NCBI GenBank assembly: GCA_946894095.1
Contig: OX335660.1
Coordinates: 4,159,001 to 4,223,000 of the forward strand
From: Incurvaria masculella
Lineage: Eukaryota; Arthropoda; Insecta; Lepidoptera; Incurvariidae
Reading direction: 5' to 3'
DNA length: 64,000 nt
Both the position numbers and the translations under genes were made by a program. Below the pieces are notes generated by a model. That model worked only from the letters and a program-made list of their open reading frames with translations. It was not told the DNA's origin and did no database searches. Position 1 is the first letter of the stretch. Each line of letters opens with the position of its first letter. This document shows, piece by piece, positions 32,125 to 43,879 of the stretch.

Positions 32125-33137
32125 TGTGACGTTCGACCGGAACCCTCGCTTTTGCGGCGGCTCCGTCCGCGTCATCACGCGCCACCACTCCAAATTAAAT
32201 GTAGAATAAGTGTACCCTTAGGGGGTAGCCGAGCCAAGTACTACCAGGGACAGGGAAAAGAATACGACCAATTAGTGAAAATAAAGGTGGACGTTTATTA
32301 CAAAGAAAATTAAACAAAATCGCTCAAGCGGTACATAAATGGTTTGCAGTTAGAAAGTCTGTCGTTGAGGCCTCCGTTAAGGGTAGAAAAACTTGGTGGT
32401 TGGTTCACTCAGTGGTGGACCACGTCGGTGCGCAGCATGGTGGGTGCACGCGCGTGCGGTGCGGCGCGCGGGGCGTCGGCTCAGAGCAGCGGCGCCGGCG
32501 TGTCGGCCGCGTCGTCAGCGCCGGTCGACGGCGTGGCGGCGTGGCTCAGCGCTGCTCGGCGCGGGGCGCATCGGCGCGGCTGCGCGGATGGCCGGCCAGC
32601 GTGCTCGGCTACCTCGCCACGTCGCTGCCGGCGACGGCGGCCCATCGGCGAGTCGTGTCTCGGGTGAACGGAAGACATAACTGGGGCCCACTTGGTGAGC
32701 CCCGCAGGAACCGCTGAAGTCAATTTCGAAAACACTTAGACGGGCACTCACGATAAAATGAGGCGTGGGCGCCGTAAAATGGTTACAGGGTGCTTGAGGA
32801 GCTAAAATAAAGCCAGGTCAATAGCGACCAAGGAGGAAATGAGTTTAATTAAATGAACAGGGCTGTGAGCAATCGCTAAAAGGTATTAAATTGAAGTTGG
32901 GTTACCGGTAGGTGGACCGCGGTTTGTAGAGGTGCGCTCTTTGCGAAGGCTGCTGGTAAAGTGGGCGACCCAAAATGGTCGCCGCACTACGAAATTATCA
33001 TTTTCGTTTCTCTTTTTTTCTGAGGGTAAGGAAGATTTTAATTAGGTAAAACCACGGAGGGAGCAAGGCGAATGGATTAGCCTTGGCCAAGGAGCTATGA
33101 ACACTGTAGTGGCTTACCAAAAATCCACTACGTGACA
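32125..33137 (-). repeat. 3' LTR of the non-coding LTR element
   Basis: This LTR is 1013 bp with a very GC-rich centre (about 32420-32690). It is nearly identical to 36831-37843. Short ORFs in both LTRs are composition artefacts of the GC-rich core. Confidence 0.92.
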
Positions 33138-36100
33138 CAACCCCCCCTCTCGAGGAAAGAGGACGACGAGCCGTCCGACCTGTCGCCCTCGACAGACCGA
33201 GTCCTCGAGAGTAAGCCAAGGCTAATCAGGCACAGGTGAAGCCTGACTGAAATGGGTAAGTGAACAAGGTCGGGTGGGACACAAATAAAAAAAACAACAA
33301 TCTTAAACTACGGGCTACCTACTGGAATAAATGCAGTAAAAAAAAAAGGACAGACCAAAAAAAAAGCAAAATAGATACTCCTCCACGCGAAAGGAACACA
33401 AATTAGGCTCTAGAACTTAATTTAAAAAGACGTGTTGGCTTGTTTATTTATTGTAGGAGTTCCCGTATTCTTCTAACAGAATACGGTGCCGCTCCTGTAA
33501 GGTACAAAAGAAAAGTACAGCACAAAAAAAAAATGGCTCATACAGGCTTAGTTTTTTTCCATTAGGAGTTAGACTAAATCGTCCTTACCGCTCCTGTGAG
33601 GTAAAACGACGAAGTATAGCACTTAAACATGGCTCATACAGGCTTAGATTTTTTTTCATTAGGAGTTAGACTAAATCGTCCTTACCGCTCCTGTGAGGTA
33701 AAAACGAAGTATAGCACTTAAACATGGCTCATACAGGCTTAGATTTTTTTTCATTAGGAGTTAGACTAAATCGTCCTTACCGCTCCTGTGAGGTAAAAAC
33801 GAAGTATAGCACTTAAACATGGCTCATACAGGCTTAGATTTTTTTCATTAGGAGTTAGACTAAATCGTCCTTACCGCTCCTGTGAGGTAAAACGAAGTAT
33901 AGCACTTAAACATGGCTCATACAACAAGTAAGTTGGCTTCTTTAGTTAGCAGTAGGAGTTGGACCATACAGTGTCGTTACCGCTCCTTTAAGGCACCCAA
34001 TGAGCGGCTAGCGATCATGCCCTGAGCTTGAGGAGTTCAGGACACCCTTAACCTAGAACTAACCGCTTGGTGCTACGCACATGCCTAAACTACGGGACAA
34101 CACATTATTTACAAGACCTGCTCTCGCGCCCTAACATGCATTATCTTTCGCTCGCCTCTAACATTCCAAGTCTGGTCATCCTACAGCGGAAGATCAGACA
34201 TCACCTTGCAGTGGCCGTCCAGACCCTCGAAGGCGCGGGCCGGACGACCGGTGCGGGAGCGGGCCGCTCCAGACGACGTCACTAAAACTAACACAAATCA
34301 AATAAATTAACCACTGACGGCACCCAGCAGCATGGCTGGCGAGGTGACGTCGGGGAACCTACAAGTAAAAAAAAACAAAACAACCCTACAGTCCAGTAGG
34401 TACCCGGCAACTAAGTACTAACATTATCAAAACAACAAACTAAATAAATCAACAAAACCAAACACGGTCCGCTTTACGAAGGGAACCGGTATAGGGATTA
34501 AATAGCCCAATAACGAGGTGAGAGAGGGACATAGGTAACTCTCCATAAAGAAAAAATAAAAAAAAATCAAAAGCTTAACTTTAAGGACTTAAACGACCTA
34601 CTTACTACTACTTGGGCCTAGGTAGTGGTATTGGAGGCACAGTCTAGGTCTGCCGGTCTGGCATGATACCGTTAGAAAAACAGGACGCGCGTTCAAACTG
34701 CCTATGTTGCGAGAAAAAAAAATTAAAAAAAAAAAAAATACTTTGAAAGGATTCACAGCCCATGAAGTGGATGAAGGAGGGTGAGGCCCAGTGCAGCGGA
34801 AGCCTTATTACGAAAAAAAAATTAAAAAAATAAAGTAAAAAAACATTAAAGGAATCCACAATCCATGAAGTGGATGACGGAGGGTCAGGCCCAGCGCAGC
34901 GATGAGCTAACATAAATGGAGGGGCATGATCGTAGCCTTGGAGGCAAAACAACAAAACATTATTTTGAAAAAAAAAAAATTTATTTTGGCATAGTGTGAA
35001 CACGCCTTAATACCTAGATGACCTAGGTGCCTAGATCCTAAAAAGCGCTCAGCGCACGGGCACCCACGCGGCCACGGCGCGCGCGCCGCGAGGTCGCTTC
35101 AACCGAAACCTAGCCGCCTACACTAGTACAATCACAAAACAAGAAAAAAAACGGAACTAAAAGTGGGCATAATGCGCCGAGTAAAATTACTCAACTGAAA
35201 TATTTTACAATACGAGAACCGGTGAAAAGTTTCGTTCGTGAATGAATTAAAACTGAAATGAACTGTTGCAGTTCCGCTGTGACGCGAACGGAACGAGACG
35301 AATCGATTTCGGTGGCGTTCGCCAGCGTGCGCGCCGCCGTGATCGCGTCGCGTGTCCGAACGGCCGAGTAATATCAATACTTATTACGCGCCGACTTGCT
35401 CGGATTCGCATTCAATACATTTTAAATTTACCATAGGATAGAAAACGAGTTAGAAGCGCGCCGCGAATGTTTGCCGAGTGTCCGATTAGGTCCGCGAACA
35501 GAGCGCAAGGGCGGGAGCCAATAAAGGTGTGGGGCCCGTCAAAAAACAAATGCGGCCGGGGACATTCCCAAGTGGAACGTATTAGTCCCGGCGGCAGGAA
35601 GAGAAACTAAAGGAAAAAAATGAAACATCCGCGGGGCCTTCTAAACTCAAGGCCAGAATACAAACTACGTTTTGACTTGTGGTGAAGGAAAACATTACAT
35701 AAGATAAGGGTTTAAAAAAAAACTGGTGTCCCCTCCGCTTAAGGTTCGCGGGGCAAGGGCGTTTGGCACTCGCCAAACGGTCAACCATATAATAAAATGA
35801 AAACACTTTATTCCAAAAAATAAATTGAAATGCAGAGCGCGTTGGGAGATCGGGTCGGAAATACGTTCTTAACTTCGCATAGATGCACGCATAATAAACT
35901 ATAAAAAATAAAAAAAAATAAAAAAAGTGATCCCCAACGAATGAAGGTTGAGTGATCGGGCCGTGAAAGTCTTGAAACGCGCGAGGTGCATGCGCAAGGT
36001 AAGTGAGAAGAAACAGTATGGGCATCAAAAGTTCAAGAAAAAAAAATGGTCCCCAACGAATGAAGGTTGGGTGATCAGGGCCGTGAAACTACGCGCCCGC

Positions 36101-36830
36101 GCGACCGCTCCGCGTCGCGACAATTAGATGGAGCGAGGGAAAGAAAAAAAAACGTGGGTAGTTTCGCGAGCAAAGAAAAAACAACTCGTAAAAATTCCTA
36201 CGGCACACGCGCCGTCTGAACTAAATTAAAACAAAACGGAATCATACTGGGTAACAGGCGGGATCTACCGAGCGCTAACCAAAACAGAACGAAAAAAAAA
36301 CGTGAGACCGTATCTAGTTCAGTAGGAGGGAGCGTGTTAGGCAAGTTGAAGTGAACGCGAAATACCAACGGGGAATCGAAAGTTTTAGATTATCGATGCG
36401 AAATTATGAATCTGTCGTCTCAAAGTGAGCGCAGTAAAGACATCGCTCGCGCTGTGTCGCGCGGCCATGTTGTGTAGTGAAATCTAAGTTCAATGTGAAG
36501 TTATCAAGGGCAGCTAAACATGGAATGAATTTATGTTTTTCAGCTGAAGGCGAAACGTAAGTACTGTGTGAAGTGAGTGGGGCGTAAACAGGATCTACTC
36601 GTTCGGTGGTCGAATCAACTTCGAAACATGGTTTCAAGGTTAGGTCGATCGCCGAATCGAACGCGTTATCGTCTCAACCAATGCGATAGCTCACTAGCAC
36701 ACAACAATCACACGTAAAAATGTTACAGCAAACAATTAATGAGAAGAAAAATGGAGGGCTCAACAGAAACTCAACGCAAAATAGCAACAGGATTCCTAGT
36801 CCTGCTCGTCCCCGAACCAGTGGATGCCAG
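33138..36830 (-). other. Internal region of the non-coding LTR element
   Basis: This 3.7-kb stretch has many A-runs on the plus strand and no protein motif in six frames. It contains a 95-bp tandem array (33470-33990). It also has paired imperfect repeats: CATGAAGTGGATGAAGGAGGG at 34760 against a similar block at 34868, and CCCCAACGAATGAAGGTTG at 35934 and 36052. GC-rich sections lie at 35040-35100 and 35300-35400. Confidence 0.7.
33470..33990. repeat. 95-bp tandem array with internal hairpin motif
   Basis: GGCTCATACAGGCTTA recurs at 33536, 33631, 33726 and 33821, with a truncated copy at 33914; the period is 93-95 bp. Each unit carries TAGGAGTT and CCGCTCCT, which can pair locally (AGGAG with CTCCT) around CGTCCTTAC. 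Degenerate half units flank the array. Confidence 0.9.
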
Positions 36831-37843
36831 TGTGACGTTCGACCGGAACCCTCGCTTTTGCGGCGGCTCCGTCCGCGTCATCACGCGCCACCACTCCAAA
36901 TTAAATGTAGAATAAGTGTACCCTTAGGGGGTAGCCGAGCCAAGTACTACCAGGGACAGGGAAAAGAATACGACCAATTAGTGAAAATAAAGGTGGACGT
37001 TTATTACAAAGAAAATTAAACAAAATCGCTCAAGCGGTACATAAATGGTTTGCAGTTAGAAAGTCTGTCGTTGAGGCCTCCGTTAAGGGTAGAAAAACTT
37101 GGTGGTTGGTTCACTCAGTGGTGGACCACGTCGGTGCGCAGCATGGTGGGTGCACGCGCGTGCGGTGCGGCGCGCGGGGCGTCGGCTCAGAGCAGCGGCG
37201 CCGGCGTGTCGGCCGCGTCGTCAGCGCCGGTCGACGGCGTGGCGGCGTGGCTCAGCGCTGCTCGGCGCGGGGCGCATCGGCGCGGCTGCGCGGATGGCCG
37301 GCCAGCGTGCTCGGCTACCTCGCCACGTCGCTGCCGGCGACGGCGGCCCATCGGCGAGTCGTGTCTCGGGTGAACGGAAGACATAACTGGGGCCCACTTG
37401 GTGAGCCCCGCAGGAACCGCTGAAGTCAATTTCGAAAACACTTAGACGGGCGCTCACGATAAAATGAGGCGTGGGCGCCGTAAAATGGTTACAGGGTGCT
37501 TGAGGAGCTAAAATAAAGCCAGGTCAATAGCGACCAAGGAGGAAATGAGTTTAATTAAATGAACAGGGCTGTGAGCAATCGCTAAAAGGTATTAAATTGA
37601 AGTTGGGTTACCGGTAGGTGGACCGCGGTTTGTAGAGGTGCGCTCTTTGCGAAGGCTGCTGGTAAAGTGGGCGACCCAAAATGGTCGCCGCACTACGAAA
37701 TTATCATTTTCGTTTCTCTTTTTTTCTGAGGGTAAGGAAGATTTTAATTAGGTAAAACCACGGAGGGAGCAAGGCGATTGGATTAGCCTTGGCCAAGGAG
37801 CTATGAACACTGTAGTGGCTTACCAAAAATCCACTACGTGACA
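36831..37843 (-). repeat. 5' LTR of the non-coding LTR element
   Basis: This is the 1013-bp partner of 32125-33137. Visible differences are at GGGC(G/A)CTCACG and GGCGA(T/A)TGG. The primer-binding-site candidate lies just to its left, at 36809-36829. Confidence 0.92.
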
Positions 37844-38550
37844 AAACACAGAATTATCACAAACTGGGAGTGGGACTAACTGCATTCCTTTGGAAAAAAT
37901 TACAATTCTTAATTGCTCATCCTCAGTGGAAAAAATTAACAATACTTCATTGAGGGAATACCACAATAATAGTGAAGATATTGACGACGTCGATTTCAAT
38001 GAAGACATTGAGAGCCAACATTTTCTATCACCTTTTGGCGAGAAAGTCGTTGAGTATTTTGCGGGATTTGTTGTATTTTCGATATCAAAGTTATTAACAT
38101 ATGCATTAAAGGTTTGCTTGGGCCCATGGATGAGAAAAGTTTCACCTATCATAAAAGCAGAGGAAATCTGGTTTACGCTTCAAAAGAGGTAATAATGTTA
38201 TGCAAGGTTTGCGAAAAAGAAATAAGAAAACAATTGAACAATGATAACAAGCCTACACGTGATTGTGCCACTAATCGAATTGTGCTGACAGCGCTGGAAA
38301 AAAATATTGGTAAAGATTTGTTCCCATCTATCAGTTATCATTCGTATGATAACGATTTTAACAATCATATTTTGGAACTTGCAAAACTGGTCATGGAGAA
38401 ATACACTGCCACGAGAATTTATTATTTGACAAAAAGAACTGACCCAAGAAAATGTATTCGACATATATATACAAGTTTGTTCCATTTTAGAAATCAGTAA
38501 CATTTTCACACATACGTCAAATGTGCTCACAGATACTAATTACATATAAG

Positions 38551-38698
38551 GGTACAGTTGTTTTATCTCACGAAGTCACATGAGCCTTGCTTGTAGTTTC
38601 GCGTTTACGTGCGCACACAAATTTGAATGTACATATAGGTCGCTGCCACTACTACAAGCTTGGTTCACGTGACTTCGTGAGATAAAATAACTGTACCT
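38551..38698. mobile_element. MITE with about 47-bp inverted repeats
   Basis: Left GGTACAGTTGTTTTATCTCA and right (reverse complement) GGTACAGTTATTTTATCTCA continue as matching arms through ACGAAGTCAC to CTTGTAGT. About 50 bp of unique sequence separates them. It lies 50 bp beyond the stop of the P-type gene. Confidence 0.8.
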
Positions 38699-38830
38699 AT
38701 GCAGTTTACAGAGAAAACCACAAACGCCGTTATATACTCGACTGCTTTTCTCCAAGGGGTAATGGGTAAATTTGACTTTCGATGTCATTGAGAATGTAAC
38801 CTTCGGAACATTTAAATGTTTAAAACTGTT

Positions 38831-39499
38831 TTAGTGTATTGAGACTTGTGCCACCTCCTGGTGTGGCGACGCTGTCTCGATGACCTTATCGGCGATCTTC
38901 GCCAGCTGCTCTAGGTCCTGCGCATCGCAGACTGCGAGTACGGCTCGTGCGGTTTGTGGTAGTCTTCCAATCCAGAGTATTTTTAAAGTGTCGTCCTGGA
39001 TCCGGTTGCGGGCGAGCTCCCGTATCCGACGTAGGAGGTGCGACGGCCTCTGGTCTCCTAGTTCTATATCACCGAGCAGTTGTTGCAGCTGGCGTCTCAC
39101 AGACTCTTCGTAGACTGCCAGGAGCCTTTCTTTTAGGGCGTTGTACTTGCCTGTGACAGGTGGCGCGCCGAGGATGTCGCTCACTTGGTGCAGCTCTTCG
39201 CGGCCCAGTTTTGCGACTAAAATGTTATACTTGGAGTCGTCCCCCTGCTTTTGGGGTGCGATTATGGCCTCTAGTTGGTGAAACCATAGTCGTGGTTGCT
39301 CCCGCCAGAAGTCAGGGACCTTCGCTTGTAAGGAGATACCTGATAGTTGCTGGGTGCCATCTGCGCTAGAGTGCTGCGTTGCGCCTTGCGCCGGCGCTCC
39401 CTGCGACGTCAGCGGCGGCGCGGGCGGCGCGCGGGCTGTGTTAGCCCCCTGGCACAGTAGAGGTAAGACCAGTAAAGTAACTACGTACAAATCGACCAA
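38831..39499 (-). pseudogene. LTR retrotransposon Gag fragment
   Basis: The 222-codon frame contains KVPDFWREQPRLWFHQLEA, YNILVAKLGREELHQVSD, YNALKERLLAVYEES and RQLQQLLGDIELGDQRPSHLL. This is the capsid layout of a widespread insect Ty3/gypsy Gag family (PF/DUF7041-type). It ends after TASPHQEVAQVS without zinc knuckle or pol, and no LTR is identifiable on either side, so it is a truncated insertion. The first ~25 residues are hydrophobic and probably not native Gag. Confidence 0.7.
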
Positions 39500-39844
39500 A
39501 ACGTTGCGCTCGCACAGACGCAGCCTCGACTAGTCCCCTAAGCGGACGCCGCAGTGCGCTGGCAGCGGGTGCCGAGACGAGACGTGTCGTCGCGTTTGCG
39601 TGCGCCAGCGCCACGGACGGACGCTGCGCGATCTTTTTTAAAGATGCCAAGAGTTTATTGCGTAGCATACGGCTGCTTGAACTCCGCTTCTTCCAAACCG
39701 CAGCTTTCATTTTTTAAACTCCCTGCTGACGTTGAAAGGTAAGAATTTAATTTGAATTTTGTACTAATTCTGAATTCGTGCGTGCCTTTGTGGTTTTAGG
39801 TATCGTTGGAGTTCTTAGGTGTTATTTGGTGTCCATGGGTTTTT

Positions 39845-40810
39845 GGTGTTATTCATATCTCGAGAACCGCTAGCCATAGACCCACCGTGTTGGTACTAAA
39901 AGTGGATGTATTTTTTTATGGAACTGGACATGGATGGCTTATGATGACTATGGCTATGGCTCTATGGCTCATGATTACTAGCCTAACACACTTCATGGGA
40001 ACTAGGCACAATGCCAGGACCTTCCTTGTATTGCGCGGCTACATTGAACTAGATGGAAAACACGGACAATTTTCATTGCCGTTTCGACAATCGTTCATTC
40101 AATGCGAAATTTTGAAACTTGAAAATTTGTGTTGGTCATATCTCGAGAACCGCTGGTCCTAGACCCATCGTGTTGGTACTCAAAATGGACGTCTAGTTGA
40201 GATCTACCCATCTGTCAAATGAAATTTTGTGTTGGTCATATCTCGGGAACCGCTGGTCCTAGACCCATCGTGTTGGTACTCAAAATGGACGTCTCGATGA
40301 GATCTACCCATCTGTGAAATGACATTTTGTGTTGGTCATATCTCGAAAACCGCTGGTCCTAGACCCATCGTGTTGGTACTCAAAATTGACGTCTCGATGA
40401 GATCTACCCATCTGTCAAATGAAATTTTATGTTGGTCATATCTCGAAAACCGCTGGTCCTAGACCCATCGTGTTGGTACTCAAAATTGACGTCTCGATGA
40501 GATCTACCCATCTGTCAAATGAAATTTTGTGTTGGTCATATCTCGGGAACCGCTGGTTCTAGACCTATCGTGTTGGTACTCAAAATGGACGTATCGATGA
40601 GATCTACCCATCTGTCAAATGACATTTTGTGTTGGTCATATCTCGAAAACCGCTGGTCCTAAACCCATCGTGTTGGTACTCAAAATGGACGTCTCACTGA
40701 GATCTACCCATCCGTCAAATGAAATTTTGTGTTGGTCATATCTCGAAATCCGATGGTCCTAGACCTATTGTGTTCGTACTCAAAATTGTCGTCTCGATGA
40801 GATCTATTAA
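39845..40810 (+). repeat. 100-bp period minisatellite
   Basis: TGTTGGTCATATCTCG occurs at 40131 and then every 100 bp through 40731, seven copies with almost no length change. Each unit continues AACCGCTGGTCCTAGACCCATC and GTGTTGGTACTCAAAATGGACG. A further diverged unit lies at about 39845-39915, separated from the array by an inserted sequence. The array sits in the THAP intron. Confidence 0.93.
39916..40110 (-). repeat. SINE-related sequence inside the minisatellite
   Basis: The block ACATTGAACTAGATGGAAAACACGGACAATTTT (split here: ACATTGAACTAGATGG, then AAAACACGGACAATTTTCATT) matches, in opposite orientation, the 3' body of the tRNA-like SINE at 54.7-55.06 kb. Similarity extends to ATTCAATGCG. 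It interrupts the first two minisatellite units. Confidence 0.5.
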
Positions 40811-43491
40811 ACTATCGCTTTTAAATTTGTCCACCAAAATGTACTTGGTTAATCAAAAATCGTTAACTTACAGAAAACGTCCGTGGTTACTTTACCAACC
40901 TCTAAATACATATCAAATTTCAACGTTTTCGTCCAGGTGCCCTACTACGAACGCTATCGAGCTGGCGTATGTTGTTTGCGTTGCGTGTCCCACCCACCCA
41001 TGTCCAGTTTACCTTTTAATTTTTGTACATTTTTACGCCTGCTCCGATTAAATTGACAGTATATGGAGGATATTTTGTTATCTTTTTCAGACGCTCCAAA
41101 TGGCTTCGATTAATATCACGAGAAGATTTGATGAACAGACCGCCACAAAACTTTACCGTTTGCGAAGAACATTTTGACCCTTTGGATATTTTAGCGGGAA
41201 CGCATCGCAAGAATCTTAAAACCAATTCATTACCATGTCTCCATCTACCAAATTTTAATAAAAATGCAGAAACTTCGACCGAACTTCCGACGATGGTTGA
41301 AATATTTACACAGACGGAAGAAAAAATAAAAAAAACAGCGAGTAGAAGTGCTCAAACTTCCAGCTCTCTTTCATCGGACACACCACGGAAAAGAAAACTA
41401 AAATTTGATCTTTCAGAATCCAGAAAAAAAATTAAATTATACGAAATCGACAATAAAACGGGAAAATATCAAAGAGATATTTTTTCCAAATTATGTGACA
41501 GATTTTTGACAAAAGACCTAGCTGAGTTGGTAAAAGCGCAGACTCGCTTAAGATTTAATTACACCGGGAATAGATATAACCAGAATTACAAAATGTTTTG
41601 TTTGAATTTATATTACACAAGTCCGCAAGCTTATCGATTACTACAAAATGCTATATGTCTTCCAAGTCCAAGAACATTAAATAAACATGGAATACCGATG
41701 ACAACTGAAATAAATGACCGAGTTATGTCAATTCTAAAAACTAAAGTTAATGCAATGACTAATTTGGAAAAGAACTGCTCAGTTGTCATTGACGCCATGA
41801 GTTTAAAGGCCAATTTGTTTTATAACTTAAAGCAGGATAAAATTATTGGCTTTCATGAGATCGATGGTGTGCAGTCACCAGAACCTGTAAAAAATGCTTT
41901 GGTTGTGATGGATCGTGGGATATTTATTAACTGGAAGCAACCCGTTGGATTTGCATTGCTCTCCGAATGTAGAAATTACGACGAGATAGCTAAATGGATT
42001 GACAAACTTTTGGAAAAGCTATTAGAGATAGGACTTAACATTAGAACATTTGTCTCCGACATGGGATCTGATCTAGTTAACGCATCAACAAAAGAGATCT
42101 GTTACCATAGAACGTCCTTATTTCTTCGTCAATAAAAAAAAAAATACTATATTTTTGATGCACCGCACCTAATAAAACTGGTTCGCAATAATTTGATTTG
42201 TTACGACTTCCACTTCGATGATATTGTAGCTAAATATGACCACATCGTCCAATTTTACGAGAAAGATAAACAAAAGAGCTTCAAACTTGCACACAAATTA
42301 ACGAACAGCCATATACATCCAACAAATTTTGAAAAAATGAAAGTTCGCTACGCTACACAACTTTTAAGTAATTCTGTTGCCGCAGGTATATCGACTTACG
42401 TGGACTTTAATATAATTCAAGAATCCGGAAGAGGCACTGCTGAACTTATAAAAATGATGAACAATTTATTTGACGCATTAAACTCATCAAATCTAAGAAA
42501 TAATTACGAATACAGGCGAGCATTCTGTGGAAAAGAATCGCAAATAACTTTTTTCAATGAAATGTTAAAATTTTTTCAACATCTGAAATTAATCAATCCG
42601 AAAAATGGAAAAAATGTTACGTCAAATGTTAAGTTCATACATGGCTTTCAAATAACAATTACATCTATTATGCTGCTTTTCGAAGATTTAAAGTCAGAAG
42701 GATGCACGTTTTTACTTACAAGGAGGCTCAATCAAGACTCGATTGAGAATTTTTTTGGACAAATACGAACTAAAAATGGTTTGGCTACAGAACCTACAAG
42801 CAGACAGTTTATATCAGCTTTTCAAAAAATTTATTTTGGTAATATCATAAAACCTCCGAAAGCAGGTAATTGTGAAGACGATTTGGGCAAACTCCTCATT
42901 CAGAGCAACGCGTTAAGTCAACTAAATCAGGAAGCATCACAAAATGAGGAAAACGAAATCCCCACTATAAACGATGAAGACCAAAATAACAACGTTGTAA
43001 TTATGAGCTCAGAATATAACCAACTAGATATTCCGGAAAAAAACTCCCTTTTTTATGTTTGTGGCTACCTCCTAAAAAAATGTGCCGAACGGCACAATGA
43101 TTGTCAAATTCTGAAAGCATATGTCAAACCAAAACAACCCATCCAAAACTTCAGTTCAGAAACTCACTACATGAGATACAGGGAATACAGCAAAGATACG
43201 GACCAAAATTTACTAGTCGTACCACCGGATGATTTCGTCAAATATGTAGAAAAAATGGACGAAATGTTTCTAAGTTATTTTAAAAGACAATACATAAACT
43301 GTAAAGTGGCTGCATTGATATTCAAAGAAATGGACAAAATCAGTTATGTAGTGCCTTGTCCATGTTTTCCGATAGATTATTTAAAAAGGTTATTTATTAG
43401 AATGAGAATTTTTTACATTATAAAATTTAATAATAAAGCATTCCGAACGTCTCGAAGCAGACGAAAGTATTTTTCAGTGACCAATTTATGA

Positions 43492-43879
43492 TTACAGAGA
43501 ATAAATACTTCTTAAAATGTTAATTCTTTAAATTATTTATTTACTTTTATTTGTAAGCTAGTGGCTATATTCGATTATTTCATCATTACAGAACCCAAAT
43601 AAATGTTCAAATAAATAATAATTTTACAAATTATAAGAGTGACAACCCTAACGCTCCGATCGAGCGTAGGTATGTAACTCAACAAATAGGCCTAGTTTCT
43701 ATACTGCTTTAGCTATTTATCTACTGTGCCCCTGGTTTGCCAGCATTTCGCGTAAAGTTGTGAGTCACTAAAGTTCAAACTTCGGGGTCACCAATTTGGC
43801 GAGGTTGATGGTGCGCCAAGCACCACAGTCAAAGACGAGTGTACGTTTTGAGTTTTCTTTAATGACTGACAAATATTAT
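43492..43879. other. Non-coding spacer
   Basis: It has an AATAAA-like signal at about 43500 for the P-type gene, then sequence with no recognised feature. Confidence 0.4.

Larger units (their letters stand above)
32125..37843 (-). mobile_element. Non-coding LTR element (LARD-like)
   Basis: Two 1013-bp LTRs (32125-33137 and 36831-37843) begin TGTGACGTTCGACC and end CTACGTGACA. They differ at about two positions by eye, and AAAC is duplicated at the flanks (32121-32124, 37844-37847). A polypurine tract on the minus strand (GAGAGGGGGGG) abuts the left LTR, and a TGG-starting primer site (TGGCATCCACTGGTTCGGGG) abuts the right LTR. The element is therefore oriented on the minus strand. The 3.7-kb interior has no recognisable gag or pol on either strand, so it must use proteins from another element. 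Confidence 0.9.
31260..38500 (+). pseudogene. P-element / THAP9-like transposase, middle and C-terminal part, interrupted
   Basis: After the acceptor at 31260, GVEIKALTCDGARANLAMASQ includes the catalytic Asp region of P-type transposases, and FFLDPSHMLKLIRNTF holds the next conserved Asp block. A frameshift near 31675 moves the rest (NDLFDILDSS, HRISQDHIELLFSNVRSHGG) to another frame. At 32124 a 5.7-kb LTR element intervenes. The frame resumes at 37844 (TELSQTGSG, VVEYFAGFVVF) and shifts once more near 38140 before the stop at 38500. No THAP domain is visible upstream. It is related to, but not identical with, the fragment at 1-951. Confidence 0.78.
39644..43491 (+). pseudogene. P-element / THAP transposase with split THAP domain, two frameshifts
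   Basis: Exon 1 (39644-39738) starts MPRVYCVAYGC and ends at GAAAG|GTAAG. Exon 2 starts at 41091 after TTTTTCAG. Together they give a C2CH THAP zinc finger (YCVAYGC in exon 1, VCEEHFD and LPCLHLP in exon 2). The transposase core follows: SVVIDAMSLKAN, FVSDMGSDLVN, IFDAPHLIKLVRNN-type block near 42150, and NQDSIENFFGQIR. Two frame breaks occur at about 42100 and in the 11-A run at 42136; after these the frame is open from 42190 to 43491. The 1.35-kb intron contains a minisatellite. Damage is limited to about 60 bp, so it died recently or the A-run count is an assembly error. Confidence 0.85.

Noticed and set aside
32344..32751. Five overlapping ORFs in the LTR, repeated at 37050-37457
   Set aside because: GC-rich LTR core gives open frames on both strands; identical sets in both LTRs reflect duplication, not genes.
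33470..33990. CRISPR-like array
   Set aside because: Repeats are 95 bp direct units with similar, not unique, intervening sequence, in a eukaryotic retroelement.
35582..36028. Minus-strand 148-codon ORF in the LTR element interior
   Set aside because: Composed of phenylalanine/leucine runs from poly-A tracts on the plus strand; no domain resemblance.
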